From the NCBI GenBank assembly GCA_020747015.1, contig JAGTJM010000121.1, forward strand, positions 1 to 48,154: a stretch of DNA of 48,154 bases, in the 5' to 3' direction. This document shows positions 9,414-20,483 of this stretch, piece after piece. Made by a program: the position numbers and the translations under genes. A model generated the notes under the pieces. It was not told the DNA's origin, searched no databases, and worked only from the letters and a program-made list of their open reading frames with translations. Position 1 is the stretch's first letter, and every line of letters starts with the position of its first letter. The DNA is from Pyrenochaeta sp. MPI-SDFR-AT-0127. Lineage: Eukaryota; Ascomycota; Dothideomycetes; Pleosporales; Cucurbitariaceae.

Positions 9414-12187
9414 TTAAATCTTCTCCTCCAACCGTGCCGTCATGCCCGTCACTGGGACTGTCTTGGCTACCTCTCGCTCTCTGATATGAAGTTCGCGCTC
9501 CATATTCTTTTGTATAGCCACCTTCTGCACCTCGGTCAGCTGGTCGAGGATTTTAGACGTTCCTTCCTTTGTTTGACCGTTGAATAGACCCTCAAATTCC
9601 GTCTTTGTAGCGATAGCGAGCTGATCCTCGAGTGCCCGCAAAGCTTTCGTACCGAGCTCTGACACAGCCTTTTTGAATTGCTGCTCTTCTTCAGTCTTTG
9701 TCTTCTTCGCAGCCTGCGCACGGTGTTCAACATCGGCTTCCTCCGCTTTGCGCTTAGCAGCCCTCATGGCGTCCTTCTTGGCCTTTGCGGCGAGGTAACG
9801 TGCAGAGTGGCCCAATGCTCGGCCATCTTTCGTCAAGGGTTGATCTACGTTGAGTGGCGGTGCTGTGAAGAATAATACGCGGCCTTTTTCATCTCTTTGG
9901 AACTGCTCACGGATATCATGTGGGATGCTCGCATTGGCGTGATCATTCAGGACGTAGACCTCAACGGGCTGAGGCGCCTTGTATCCAGCAGGAGGCTGCT
10001 GGACATATGGTTGTTGGTAACCTGGCGCAGGTCGAGGCGTCTGGAATGATTGCATAGGAGCGGTTGGCTGGGGAGTAAAGGGGACGTGAGGTGTTATAGG
10101 CTGGTAGGAAGGCACCTGGGGTGCTTGCTGATGGACATGTGGAGCGGGTGATTGTGAGTGAGAGTGGTAGTGTGTCGTATGTGTGGGTGTATAGGCTGGA
10201 GCAGTGTGATGTTGCTGCGGTGTTGGGGCGGGCATGGGCGTAAGAGAAGGCGCTTGTGCGATTGGGTAGTTTCTCGACGATTCGTAACCGTGTGATGGAG
10301 CTGTAGGTAAGGTTGGCGTGGGTATCGCAGGCGCCGGTGGTGGTGTTGGCGGAGGAGGAGGAGTAGGTTCAGGCGGCGGTGAGTCCTGGGAGTGATGTCA
10401 GCACGTACGCTCTAGAGAATGTGAAGAGAGTAAGACTTACCTTGGGGTCACGGGGGCGACGATGAACAGCGCCAATCTTTGGTGGTGCGTTCTCAGCACC
10501 CCATTCCGGCTTTGGAAGATCATCATCCTCTTTTTGCTCATCTTTCAGCAGGTAGGCGATCGGACTCGGTACCTTCTTCAGCTTCCTCGGCGCATCAAAC
10601 AGGTCCATTACGTAGTCCTTGTCTCGCACTTCATCAGGTAGACAGCTTGCCCAGGTCTTGATCTTGTTCAACTTGTGATTCTCCTCGTTATAACGAGCTT
10701 CGCAGACGTAGATTTCTTTGTCGGGAGGAAAGTCGCGAGGGCGACCCTTGTTGTATCGCGTCACAAACATAACGAAACAGCGATCGACCACTTCGTCGAT
10801 GCGATGATCGCGGTATTGTCCAGTCTTGACTACTTCGTTCTCAAGGAAATGGCGGTCGAAACGGTGGACAGTCTGCTCTGGGCGGTAATACCAACATGCA
10901 TTCACCCATCTTCCTCCTTCTGCGTCTTGCCATGTACGGTAGATTTGAGCCACAATGGGTTTTGTGAGATCGTTTGCATTCTGAATGTGGACCCAGTCAC
11001 CGACTTTCCATAGCTCGCCATTGTGGAGGATACCATTGGGCATGGGTATGCGGCCCTCTTCCATTACGTAGTCTGTATCGGGCTTCTCTTTCTCGGCTTT
11101 GGCAATCTTGCGTGATTCCTTTTGCAGGTGAACAGCATCTTTATAGATTTGGCTGTCTTCCTCATTGTATTGCTTCGCATTTTCGAACATGAGTTCCACA
11201 TCGACCATGAAATGATCGACAGAATTGTACTTCTTGCGCTTGAGCTTGCGCTTCAGGATGTCCATAGCCATGGGAGTCTTAATCTCGGCGTGGTATTCTG
11301 GCATCACGGCTTTGTCAGGGACACGCTCGAATGCGCTGACCATTAGCTTGTTGGCCTGGTTGCGAGGTTTCCTGATGCCCTTCATGATGGTCTTGATTCG
11401 AGCTTCCATAGGAGTGTCAACCCGCGGCGGTCGTCCACGCTTCTTCCGCGACTCTGGATCATCGTTCTTTGGATCTTCCTTTGCTGCTCTGGAGCCGCCT
11501 TCACGCTTAGTGATGGCTGCGGTAGATCGTGGACCCCGCCTCCTCTTGCGCTTGCCTTCATCTTCCTCGTCGTCATCTTCCTCCTCGTCGACCTCGAGTT
11601 CTTCTTCATCGTCTTCCTCCTCGTCCTCTTCCTCCTCTTCTGGTAGCAGTGGATCTTGCTCGGGGATCTCGCCGAGGTAAGGCAGGGTCGCGATTGCCTC
11701 TGTGATGACCTTTTCATCCACCAGCCGCTTCAGCTCTTGCTCAATGACCTTCTTCACCTCGAGCGCATCGACATAGGCTTGCGAGTCTTGTCTGTTATAC
11801 ACCTGCGCATTGTGCGGTATAAGGGCAAGGTCGCGCACAAATTCGGAAAAGTTCTTGTACTCTTTCTGCGCAACTTTGCTCTTTATTGTACTCAAGGCCA
11901 TGGGCTCCTTGATGATGTCGTAGTAGTCGGGCACCGCGCGCTTGTTAACCTTGCGCTGGAAAAGTTTGGTTGGGTCGTAGCCACTGTACAATGCATTAGC
12001 CCCTCGCCAATCCAACTCAACATGCACTGCGCAACACTTACTCATCGATTCTGTAGTCATATACGTTCTTCAAGAAGGTGGACATGGACTCCCATTCCTG
12101 CGCCGTGACAGTAGACGTTGCGCCGGCAGACTCAGCAGTCTCCGTCGTCGGCACAGGCGTCGAGCTGGGCGCACGTCCAGACGCCAT
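9414..12187 (-). CDS. RSC chromatin-remodelling complex subunit, Rsc1/Rsc2 type (two bromodomains, BAH)
   Basis: Predicted 886 aa in three exons: 12187-12042, 11983-10441 and 10385-9414; introns are 58 and 55 bp. Domain order: bromodomain 1 (about 35-138, with the PDYYDIIKEPMAL motif and Asn in the HNAQVYN motif), an acidic Glu/Asp tract (163-192), an AT-hook-like KKRGRPPR (229-236), bromodomain 2 (about 245-345, FENAKQYN), a BAH domain (about 373-495, starting VGDWVHIQ), then a Pro/Gln/His-rich disordered region and a charged C-terminal helical region. This order matches yeast Rsc1/Rsc2, which read acetylated histones within the SWI/SNF-related RSC remodeller in the nucleus; I cannot assign it to one yeast paralogue. 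Homologues of polybromo-1 share the domains but have more of them. The poly-Pro start of exon 3 fits the fungal family. The gene is divergent from OTU1. Confidence 0.92.
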
Positions 12188-12702
12188 GTCTTTAATGTTC
12201 CCCTCGATGTCGTGTGTGTGGTGCTGGTGGTGGTGTTGATAATGCGCAAAATGTTTCTTTGGCCGCCCTGGGAGCTGTCGCGTCGTCCATGTCCAAGTCG
12301 CGACTGCCCCCAATGGCCCCTGCGTCGGCTGCACTTTCCTCCGTTGCCGGCCGCAGATCCTCGGGAGTCCGCGTTCGGCCTCTGATTCCGGAACCTTCAC
12401 TGGCAACGAGCCACATGTTCACGCAATCAAGCGCCGTGCAAGCGACCGTAGATAGCTGACAAAACATTCTTTTCTCGCCTCGACTTCGTCTTGTTCTTCT
12501 TCTTGTGTGCTTATGCGTGAAGTACCCCTTTGGCATCTGAACACTCACTCATCGCAGCTTGCTTTTTCCCTACAGCTCTCCACCACCGCTTCCTCCAACA
12601 ACGCCCCACTACCTCAACACCGCCAGCCCGACTTTCCTTTACCTCCATCCCACCCACTACTCTCACACACGCAAGACTCGCTGGTTCATCAATACCAACA
12701 GT
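12188..12702. promoter_or_regulatory. Divergent promoter between the RSC subunit and OTU1 genes
   Basis: About 515 bp separate the two start codons. The region has a GGTGGTG-rich stretch near 12219-12237 and pyrimidine-rich 5' leader sequence just before OTU1. No defined factor site can be called. Confidence 0.45.
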
Positions 12703-13701
12703 ATGCCTATTCGCATCCGGTTACGAGCGCCAAACGGCCAGCACACCCTCTCTCTCGACGACAACGCAGCTGTTTCCGACCTCCTTTCATCTATAAGTAA
12801 TTCGACCAATCTGCCGCTGTTCGAGTTGAAATGGAACTTTCCGCCACAGCCTCTCGACCCTTCCTTATATGGCTTGTCAACGCTGCTCAAAGACACCGAT
12901 CTCAAGCTCAACGGCGCACAGATCATGGTGATTGCACAAGCTACTGGTGATCCCAGCGAGCAGAGGCAGGAGGACGACGAGACACCTCAGCAAACACAGT
13001 CGTCGTCTCAGTCCGCACCGCTGTCATTGCAGCGCAAACAAAAGTCGGCGCTAAAGGACACACCCGAGGTCCCTGTACCCGATCGTGGCGGCACCATTGT
13101 ATTGCGCGTTATGCCAGACGACAACTCTTGCATGTTCCGAGCTGTGGGTAGTGCTGTTCTTACCGACTCTCTCGACTCTATGACAGAGCTACGGTCTCTC
13201 GTTGCCCAGGCCATTCAAAAAGACCCCGAATACTATAACGAAGCCATTCTTCAGCGATCGCCCGATGAGTACTGCAAGTGGATATCATACTCTGATTCAT
13301 GGGGCGGTGGTATTGAATTGAGTATCCTATCCCAAGAGTTCGATATCGAGATAGCCAGCATCAATGTTCAGGATTTGAGAGTAGATCGATTCAATGAGGG
13401 AAAAGCTCGGCGGTGTATCCTCGTCTATTCTGGCATTCACTATGATACGATTGCTCTTGTTCCGCGTGGTATTTCGCCTTTGGACTCTGAGAACGATGTC
13501 AAGCTCTTCGATGCCAACGACGACATTATCCTTCAGGCCGCTAGAGAGCTTTGTGGACAGCTGAAGAAGCAACATTATTATACCGACACGCAGAAGTTTG
13601 ACATCAAGTGTAACACTTGCGGGTGGGCTGGTGCGGGCGAGCAAGGAGCGGTCCAGCATGCAACAGAAACGGGACATACCGACTTTGGCGAGGCAAACTA
13701 A
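12703..13701 (+). CDS. OTU1: OTU-family ubiquitin thioesterase (OTU1/YOD1)
   Basis: Single-exon gene, 332 aa. The N-terminal ~80 residues form a UBX-like ubiquitin fold (MPIRIRLRAPNGQHTLSL...). The OTU cysteine-protease core starts near residue 130, with the catalytic Asp/Cys motif PDDNSCMFRA (Cys143) and the catalytic His in SGIHYDTI (His247). A C-terminal C2H2 zinc finger (Cys303, Cys306, His319, His325) is present, as in yeast Otu1 and human YOD1. The enzyme cleaves ubiquitin chains on Cdc48/p97 substrates and helps in ER-associated degradation. The frame is open for 48 codons upstream of the chosen ATG, but the MPIRIR start matches family N-termini. The gene is divergent from the RSC subunit gene. 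Confidence 0.93.
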   Translation: MPIRIRLRAPNGQHTLSLDDNAAVSDLLSSISNSTNLPLFELKWNFPPQPLDPSLYGLSTLLKDTDLKLNGAQIMVIAQATGDPSEQRQEDDETPQQTQSSSQSAPLSLQRKQKSALKDTPEVPVPDRGGTIVLRVMPDDNSCMFRAVGSAVLTDSLDSMTELRSLVAQAIQKDPEYYNEAILQRSPDEYCKWISYSDSWGGGIELSILSQEFDIEIASINVQDLRVDRFNEGKARRCILVYSGIHYDTIALVPRGISPLDSENDVKLFDANDDIILQAARELCGQLKKQHYYTDTQKFDIKCNTCGWAGAGEQGAVQHATETGHTDFGEAN

Positions 13702-14572
13702 GCTGGACTATGACCTATCGTCATGCTCCTGGCTTTGCAACTAGGTGAACACTGAAGGGTCGGATCTCATATCAATGAAGTATACCCATGCTTGTGTGTT
13801 AAAGTCTCTCAAAGTCTTTTGAAATATATCTCTTTCAACTAATAGAAAGGACTCAACTAACTAGATGCAGTTTGATCTAGTATGATGACACGCGCTGATT
13901 CGATTTCGTGGTGACTATGTACGTGACAAACTCGTCGTTTGAACTTTAGACGCACCAAGCTCTCAGAACACATCGACCTTTTCCAATTACTGTACATCCT
14001 CCGACAAGGTTTGCGCATTGAGCCCATGAGTCGTCGTGTAGCCGAACGTGCTGTCGCCTAACGAAGCCTCAGTCCTTTACTCAGCCAATAGCAGGCGACC
14101 ACTTCTCCGACGATGGCCCATCCTAAACCGATCAAGAGTAACTCACATGCTGCAGCGCCACTGTTGAGGTCATAAGGCTGACCATCATTGGCCACTTTTA
14201 TGTTTCAGTTCTGTCGCTCTTCGTTTCAGCCTTACTGCTCTCCTTTACGTAGCATAAGGCTGCCGCACTGGTCGCAAGTGATGAAGTGCACCTACTACTC
14301 AAAGCCAATGTACTGGATGATAGGAGGGCAAAGAATTTGTACCGATAATGGCACCGGCACCATATGCTGCAGAGATATATAGTTGACGTTACCATTGCGT
14401 TGGAACCCACAATTCGGTGCTATCGCAGGCTACTGTTGCTTGTGTAGAACCAACTGCGCTGCTTCTGTTGTCTTTTATAATTTCGTGCCAACTATTTCAC
14501 TTAGAGGCCAGTCCGACTACTTATCATTCTTCAACAACGAAAATCTCTCATAGGACTTGGTAGCTGCCCAGC
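13702..14572. other. Intergenic region, no gene recognised
   Basis: This 871-bp stretch holds the OTU1 3' flank and the presumed promoter of the membrane-protein gene at 14573. A CCAAT pentamer is present near 14090. Small open frames at 14188-14410 on both strands lack family features. Confidence 0.45.
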
Positions 14573-16598
14573 ATGGTATGGGAGCCTTTTGGTACTGCAT
14601 CCGTAAACACAACAGCACAATGGAAAACCGGACCGAGTGAAAGAGGCACACTAAACATTCTCTCCACTTGTCTCATTACTCTAACCTTGTGTGTCTACAC
14701 TTGTCTTCATGTGGATATCCCAGAGCATGGTAAAACACATTGGGCTCAGATACTCAAAAGGAAGTTGCTCTGGCTGCTTCCTGGCATTTTTGCCCCGGAG
14801 ATTGTAGGTCATATTGATTGTTAGCAAGGTTCTCAATTGACGAATTTAATAGGTCGCTTTCATCGCGCTGAGACAATGGTTCTTCGCGAGAAATCTTGAA
14901 CTGCAAATGAAAGCCGCCTTGGACCCTCTCCTCTCGCAATCGCCGAAAGACTCGCCCCTCCACGCCGCTTCAGATAATCAAGGACAGCTTGGGTCGAGAA
15001 GAATTCATCCTTGGACGCGGCTTCATTCTCACTATGCTCTCATGGGTGGATTTGCATTCGACACGAGCAAACTACTGAACAATTTCCTACCAGAAGGTCG
15101 AACTCGGCTGACGCTGACACCAATCGCGTTACGAAAACTTGCCTCGTATGAACCTGATCTCATTCCAGACATATCGAGTGAGCAAATTCGCGAGAAAAGC
15201 AAAGCCGACTGCTTTGCAAAGAGCATAGCCTGCCTTCAAGCCTTGTGGTTCATCATGCAGGTGATAGGACGACTAGCAGCCAAGTATCCGATCAGCCTAC
15301 TAGAGATGAACACGTTTCTCCATGCTCTTTGCTGCCTAGCAATATATCTAGCATGGTGGAATAAACCTTTAGACATTGAACATCCTACGATAGTAGACGC
15401 TTCGAAAGAGCCCGCTCGAAAGATCTGTGCATGGATGGTAATGCAGAGCGCTCTTGGGTATCTCCCTACATATTACTATAGTTACCATGGAGTTTTCGGC
15501 GAAGGACTAGTCAGAGCGCAAGGTTCTATCATGTTGGTATATGAGGAAGACGCGCTGAGAGGCTACCCTGGATACAAAAGTTACGAAAAGGCTAAATCCG
15601 AACTCGACGGCTTGGTCAGATTCAACAGTCGCCAGGGCCGAGCAGAAAGCGTGGACCTTAACGATGACGGCGTACCACTTGTCAACACAAATCTCTCCAA
15701 TGACGGGAACGTAAAGCTCCATACTGGCCAGAAGCTTTTTGGATTCCGCTTCATACCTGTCTCCAACCACCGTGTACCGACCTATGGCACATATGCACAA
15801 TTATCTCCAGCAAACGTGGAGTGCCTACGACTCGCACAGGCCTTGCGCGAAGAGGTCAATTCGATATCAGGCTGGCAGTTTGGCTCACTAAAGACATGTC
15901 GGTACCCCAACACCAATATGCTTGTAGCATGTGCATCCGCAAGATCCTATGATCCGGTCAGAAGAGGAACAGATCAAGCCTTGAATAAAAGGGAACGCAA
16001 GAGCCTGACGCATATCATGGGTACGATGTTGGGTTCAGTTGGCAAAGAACTCCAGCTTGGAGACTCTGTCGATTCTTCTTATCTACCTATGACCATCGCC
16101 AGCAGCATTTACGGCGGTGTTCACCTCCTCGCATGGAATGGTCCGTTCCCTAGCATTGGAGAGACAATAATTTGGCGAATTTGCGCAGGATCGCTCGCCG
16201 GTACTTTCCCAGCCATAGCTGGTTCCTACCTTCTTGTCACACTGGCGTTGTACCTGATGATTATACCCCGAAAGCTGTGGTGTGAATCAACTCGAATCCA
16301 AACCTGGCGACAAAACTGGGCAGCGCAAACTTTGCTCCCAGCCGCCCCTCCGTTCTGGAAATCCTGGTATGCGGAACGACTAGCTAGATATCTCGAATTC
16401 CTCACAAAGATTACCGAACTAGAGGGCCAGCTCCAGGCACTCATTCTCCAGCATGTTTTGGTTTGCTGGAGCGGTCTTTATTGCGCAGCGAGGGTTTACC
16501 TTGTTGTGGAGAGTTTCAAAGGCCTGGCGTACCTTCCGGATAAGGTGTACCAGGAGCCTGAATGGAGTCACTACATTTTGCATCTTGGCGCAGGATAA
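14573..16598 (+). CDS. Fungal-specific multipass integral membrane protein, unknown function
   Basis: Predicted 658 aa in two exons: 14573-14803 and 14853-16598, with a 49-bp phase-0 intron (GTAGGT...AATAG) that joins PEI to VAFIALRQW. Near the N-terminus, GPSERGTLNILSTCL leads into the first membrane segment. Further hydrophobic segments lie around FLHALCCLAIYLAWW, the region after YGGVHLLAW, and SYLLVTLALYLMI, with another near the C-terminus (VLVCWSGLYCAARVYLVVESF). The combination of an N-terminal RGTxxILxxCL helix, HGFxxxMGGF-like motif (HYALMGGFAF) and C-terminal helices matches a family common in Pezizomycotina, often just called integral membrane protein. I do not know a biochemical role. 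There is no cleavable signal peptide. Confidence 0.8.
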
Positions 16599-17368
16599 TG
16601 GATTTAGATATAGACTAGAGTTATACCCCCGAATGGCTTAGAATTAGACCGGTCGAGAAGACTGATAATGAAATATTTTGCTCAGGAAGCAATCATCATA
16701 TGCATAGTATTCCATATCCAGATGAACAAACTGGGGTATAGAAATTTGCCAGAAATTTTTCTGGCTACACTATTGAGTATTTATGTATGCACTTAGAACC
16801 GATTGAGGAGCTTGGGCGTCATGGGATTTTGAGCCCGTATAAAGTTTCAGTGTAGAGCTATCCGTACTACCTTGACATTGCCCCAGACATATCTGATGGT
16901 GGATGGGGTAGCGATCATTTTAGCGGATGGGTTGTACAAGATGTGTTCGGTTGAGTTCTAAGACAGTGCAACAACTCCCGGATCATTGGGCCTATGGGTT
17001 GAAACAGGGCTTAAACATACATTATAGATAACAACAGATTCGAGCCTTTATAAGAACAACGGCATACTACGTCTTCTAGGTTGTTCGAGCACTTGGATTA
17101 CTATGCTCTCCAAGCAAGCGCATTTCTGATTTTAGCTGGTTTAGCGAAATATCTGATGTAAAAGGAAAGAAACTCTGTCAACCCTAGAGTGATAAACCCC
17201 AAGACTCCTGTCAATAAATCATCGACCAAATCTCATATCATATATCGTTGTATAACCCAAGAACCTAAACCAATTACGCCAACAAACTCCAATATGTCAT
17301 ATTGATCTTGAAGCTTTGGGTCTCCAAGTGATCATCTACTGATTAACATAATCGATAGTGTCAATCTG
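16599..17368. other. AT-rich intergenic region between convergent genes
   Basis: This 770-bp stretch separates two convergent genes. It appears AT-rich and has no credible open frame. An 18-bp near-palindrome occurs at 16748-16765 (listed separately). Confidence 0.45.
16748..16765. repeat. Short inverted repeat
   Basis: GCCAGAAA and TTTCTGGC face each other across 2 bp, so an 8-bp stem could form. It lies about 150 bp past the stop of the upstream membrane-protein gene. No function can be assigned. Confidence 0.4.
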
Positions 17369-19729
17369 TTATGTACCCCCAAGCTTCACTCTGACATCTT
17401 TCGATGCGGCCTTTTTCCCATCCACGTATGTCGCAAAGTCCAATTTACCGAGACCGAGGAGAGTCATCTGCACCTCAAACTGGACGAACTTGAAGCGTTG
17501 CCCGTTGGCACCTTCCCTTGTCTCGAGATCGTTCCATCTGACTGGGAACGTAATGGTAGCACATTCATGGACTTCCTTGGTCCTTCGGGTGGGTTCGATG
17601 TCCGCCTCGCATTCGTAGATTTTGACCGAAAACGTTGAGCGTGGACGATTCTCAGGATGAGATAGCTCCCATGACATACTCACGGGATCTCCCTTGGATA
17701 CATCGTGGCCCTTGCTTAAGTCAGTAGAAAATCTCGATGGTTCTGGCGAAACCATTACCTTTGTGACATACCAGCGCATCTGATTGTGCGCCAGATCCAT
17801 ATGCCGAGCTGGGCAGGCTCTCCTGTCCTCCTCCTTGTGCCTTGAGCTATCGAAGGGCTCCTGTATAACCATGCCATAATGAGCCTTCGATATATAAGAC
17901 GTGACTAATGGGAAAGGTTGATCGACAACATCGTCGAACGTTAAGCCTTTTATTGCAGCGCCCCGGCAGATTGATGCCCATCTGATCTAGTCAGCTAAAG
18001 AGAGTTTAAAAATTGCAACGATGACCTACGTTTTCGCGCCCTCGGGTTGTATAACTTTACTGTCGTCTGCTGGGAACTCGGCGCGCAGTCGCTGATAGAG
18101 GAACTTGTTGCCACCTAAGCCACCAACCAAGAGAATAGCGTTTGGCTTTCTCGACATCGTTTTTATTGTCTCACTAGCTTGCGTATTTACAAGCAATAGG
18201 ATGTCGCGCATCACTGGATCAAAAATGCCCTTGATGATCTCCCTAATAGGTATGGTTACCGTCTGATTCGATTAACAAGACTGTTTCGTAGGACTCACGA
18301 GCTAAATCGCATTGTGTCTCCAGTGAGGTTTTCTCTTCCCTTGCCTTTCTTGAACCTGTTGAGGGGATGTTTAATAATCTTAGATATCTCGTGCGGAATG
18401 ATGACAGGTATTTCAGGTGTGTTGTTGTCAAACTGAGTTTTGATCTGCTGTTCCCAGGTCCTCATCAGGCTATGGTGGACGTCTTTGGGCAGCCTGGAGA
18501 GTTTGTCTTTTCCGATCAACTCTTCCACGTACTTCAAGAAGCCCTCATCCAAGAATATAGAACCACAAAGATCCACTGAAATTCATCTTGAGCTCATGCA
18601 GAATTTGATACTGGGATATTACTTACTTTCGTTGCTTATAGCTTCTCCAAGGTGTATGGAAGGATCAACTCTATCGACTTCATACGTAACAATATCCTAT
18701 GCTCCAATCAGTCGCAAAAATGATATGTTCAAACATAGCTATACTTACCACGGTACCACCGCCCGCATCGCAGATGACGATAATGTCACCCACCTAAACT
18801 TGATCAGATATCGCTGTATGAGTGTGCAAATGTCACATACCCTAATGTTATGACGGACTGTACCTTCAAAAAATGCAGCAACTGCTGCCGCCTCCGGCTC
18901 TCCTACAAATTCTAATTGCGTTTGAAGCCCTAAACCCTGACGATCCAGTAAGCCAGCCATTTTTGCTGCGCTTCTCATCTTTTCTTGTGCTGCCTTTGGC
19001 CAGTTTGCTGGTACGCTTAGCACAATGCGGAAAGGCATGCCTTCCATGCTATTAGGATCTTGCCGTTTGATATCAGCTAGTGTGAACTCCCATAGCTTTC
19101 GCAAGTAGTCTGCAGTCACATCAACAGCTGACTTATTCAGCTTCTGCAGTAATTTCCTCGTGTGCTGTAGCTGTCTCGAGTCACGCACTTTTGGAGGGAG
19201 GCGCTCCTCTGCTAAGAGCAATTTGAACCAGCTCACCCTCTCGGCATCTGGCGGTATCGAATATCCCCATTGTACTGTTCCTCTCGTATAAGCAACTTCG
19301 GTGGGAACTTTTACCGCTTTCTCTTTTGGCCAATCCTTGACGGTGTGGATTTCTGGTTTATGAATGCCAGAGATGGCCCAAGAAACACCTGAATACCTAT
19401 ATGGAAAGTAAATCAGAAAGAGTAAACATTCAACCAATTATTACTCACGTTGTTCCAAAATCAATACCAATGTTGATATGATTGCGTTCTTGGTCTACTC
19501 CACTGTAGGAAGTCCGTGAAGAGATCGGAGACTGAAGAGATGTAACTTCCGAAGAACGGGAAAAGGAGGAAATAGGGGACGAGCCGAGCCCATGCGCTGG
19601 TGGTCGTCGAGGAACAAGAGCTAGATGGGATCCTGAAGACGTAGAGGGCAACTCTACTATCTTTGGAGGTGGAGACGGACCCTGATAGTGTTCGAAAGAC
19701 AACGGTGTGTCTTCAAAGTCCCCTCTCAT
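17369..19729 (-). CDS. Hsp70-like ATPase-domain protein (non-canonical fungal Hsp70 family)
   Basis: Predicted 684 aa in seven exons: 19729-19449, 19396-18841, 18793-18749, 18696-18627, 18575-18299, 18242-18030 and 17981-17369; the six introns are 47-56 bp. The first ~86 residues are Ser/Pro-rich. The actin-like ATPase core follows, with phosphate-1 motif GIDFGTTYSGVSW, then VGEPEAAAVAAF, phosphate-2 motif VICDAGGGTVD, which is spread over two exon junctions, and the adenosine-type motif LLVGGLGGNKFLY. The C-terminal ~200 residues do not resemble the canonical substrate-binding domain, and no EEVD tail is present. This fits the HSPA12-like fungal Hsp70 family rather than Ssa or Kar2. A general chaperone role should not be assumed. 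The exon 4-5 junction (Met codon) is the least certain; all junctions keep frame and total length divides by three. Confidence 0.85.
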
Positions 19730-20473
19730 GTTGACGTGGGTTTTCTTGGCAGTTCGTGATGGAAATCAAACGAGCAACAGTCTAAGTCCTCACAAAAGGG
19801 TTGCATTGATTTTCACGATTAGTTGGGGCGAACAGGTCTTGTGCGTCTCCGAGGAGTGCAAATGCAACAGTGGACCTCTGAATCGCCGATGACTGGTCTC
19901 GATCATGGCGCACTCCGCAGTGGAATATTGTAGTGATTCCACAGACTGACTACTCCCTGCAGCTTGCAGCCGGAGCTCCACAACAAGTACAAAAGTCTCT
20001 CTATTGCATCCGCATCAGGACGCCCGTGGCGTTTGTCAGCAGCCACATGCCAAGACGAGCTGTATCAGAACATGCAGGATCCTGCCTCAGCCTTGTTGAT
20101 AATAAGAAAAGTGCAAAAAGAAGGCAAACGCGCAGATGAGGGGCCGACGCCTTAGGTCGGATAGTATAAGCGGGCCATTCATGTTCAATCCCAGGGAGTC
20201 TAGACGCTCTGGTGATTGTGCTTTAACCCATTCGAGCACTGCACAAGAAAGGAAGAGTATCTGCCTCGGAGTCCTTGCCGCCGGAGATTCGTGCAAAGAT
20301 GCGGCTGAGCTGCAGTCGCTAGACTAGGATCACATGTTCGACTGGGTGGTAGAGCCAAGAGCAGTTCTTTTCAAACAGGTGGCTCACTGCCAGCTTTAAG
20401 GACACAAACAAAACAGTTCGACTTCTGCGACACAGTGGGCCCACTCCTCTCCCAGAATATAGACAGCTATTTA
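19730..20473. other. Divergent intergenic region between the Hsp70-like gene and the unknown coiled-coil gene
   Basis: About 740 bp hold both promoters. A perfect 7-bp inverted repeat lies at 19920-19942. Short open frames on both strands have no recognisable content. Confidence 0.45.
19920..19942. promoter_or_regulatory. Inverted repeat upstream of the Hsp70-like gene
   Basis: GTGGAAT and ATTCCAC form perfect 7-bp arms separated by 9 bp, about 190 bp upstream of the Hsp70-like start codon. The GGAA/TTCC cores recall heat-shock-element half sites (nGAAn/nTTCn), but the spacing is not canonical. A regulatory role is inferred only from position and symmetry. Confidence 0.3.
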
Positions 20474-20483
20474 ATGAGTCGAG

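Noticed and set aside
11225..11680. Plus-strand open frame with a long poly-Ser stretch
   Set aside because: The poly-Ser is the reverse-strand reading of the acidic Glu/Asp tract in the RSC subunit gene.
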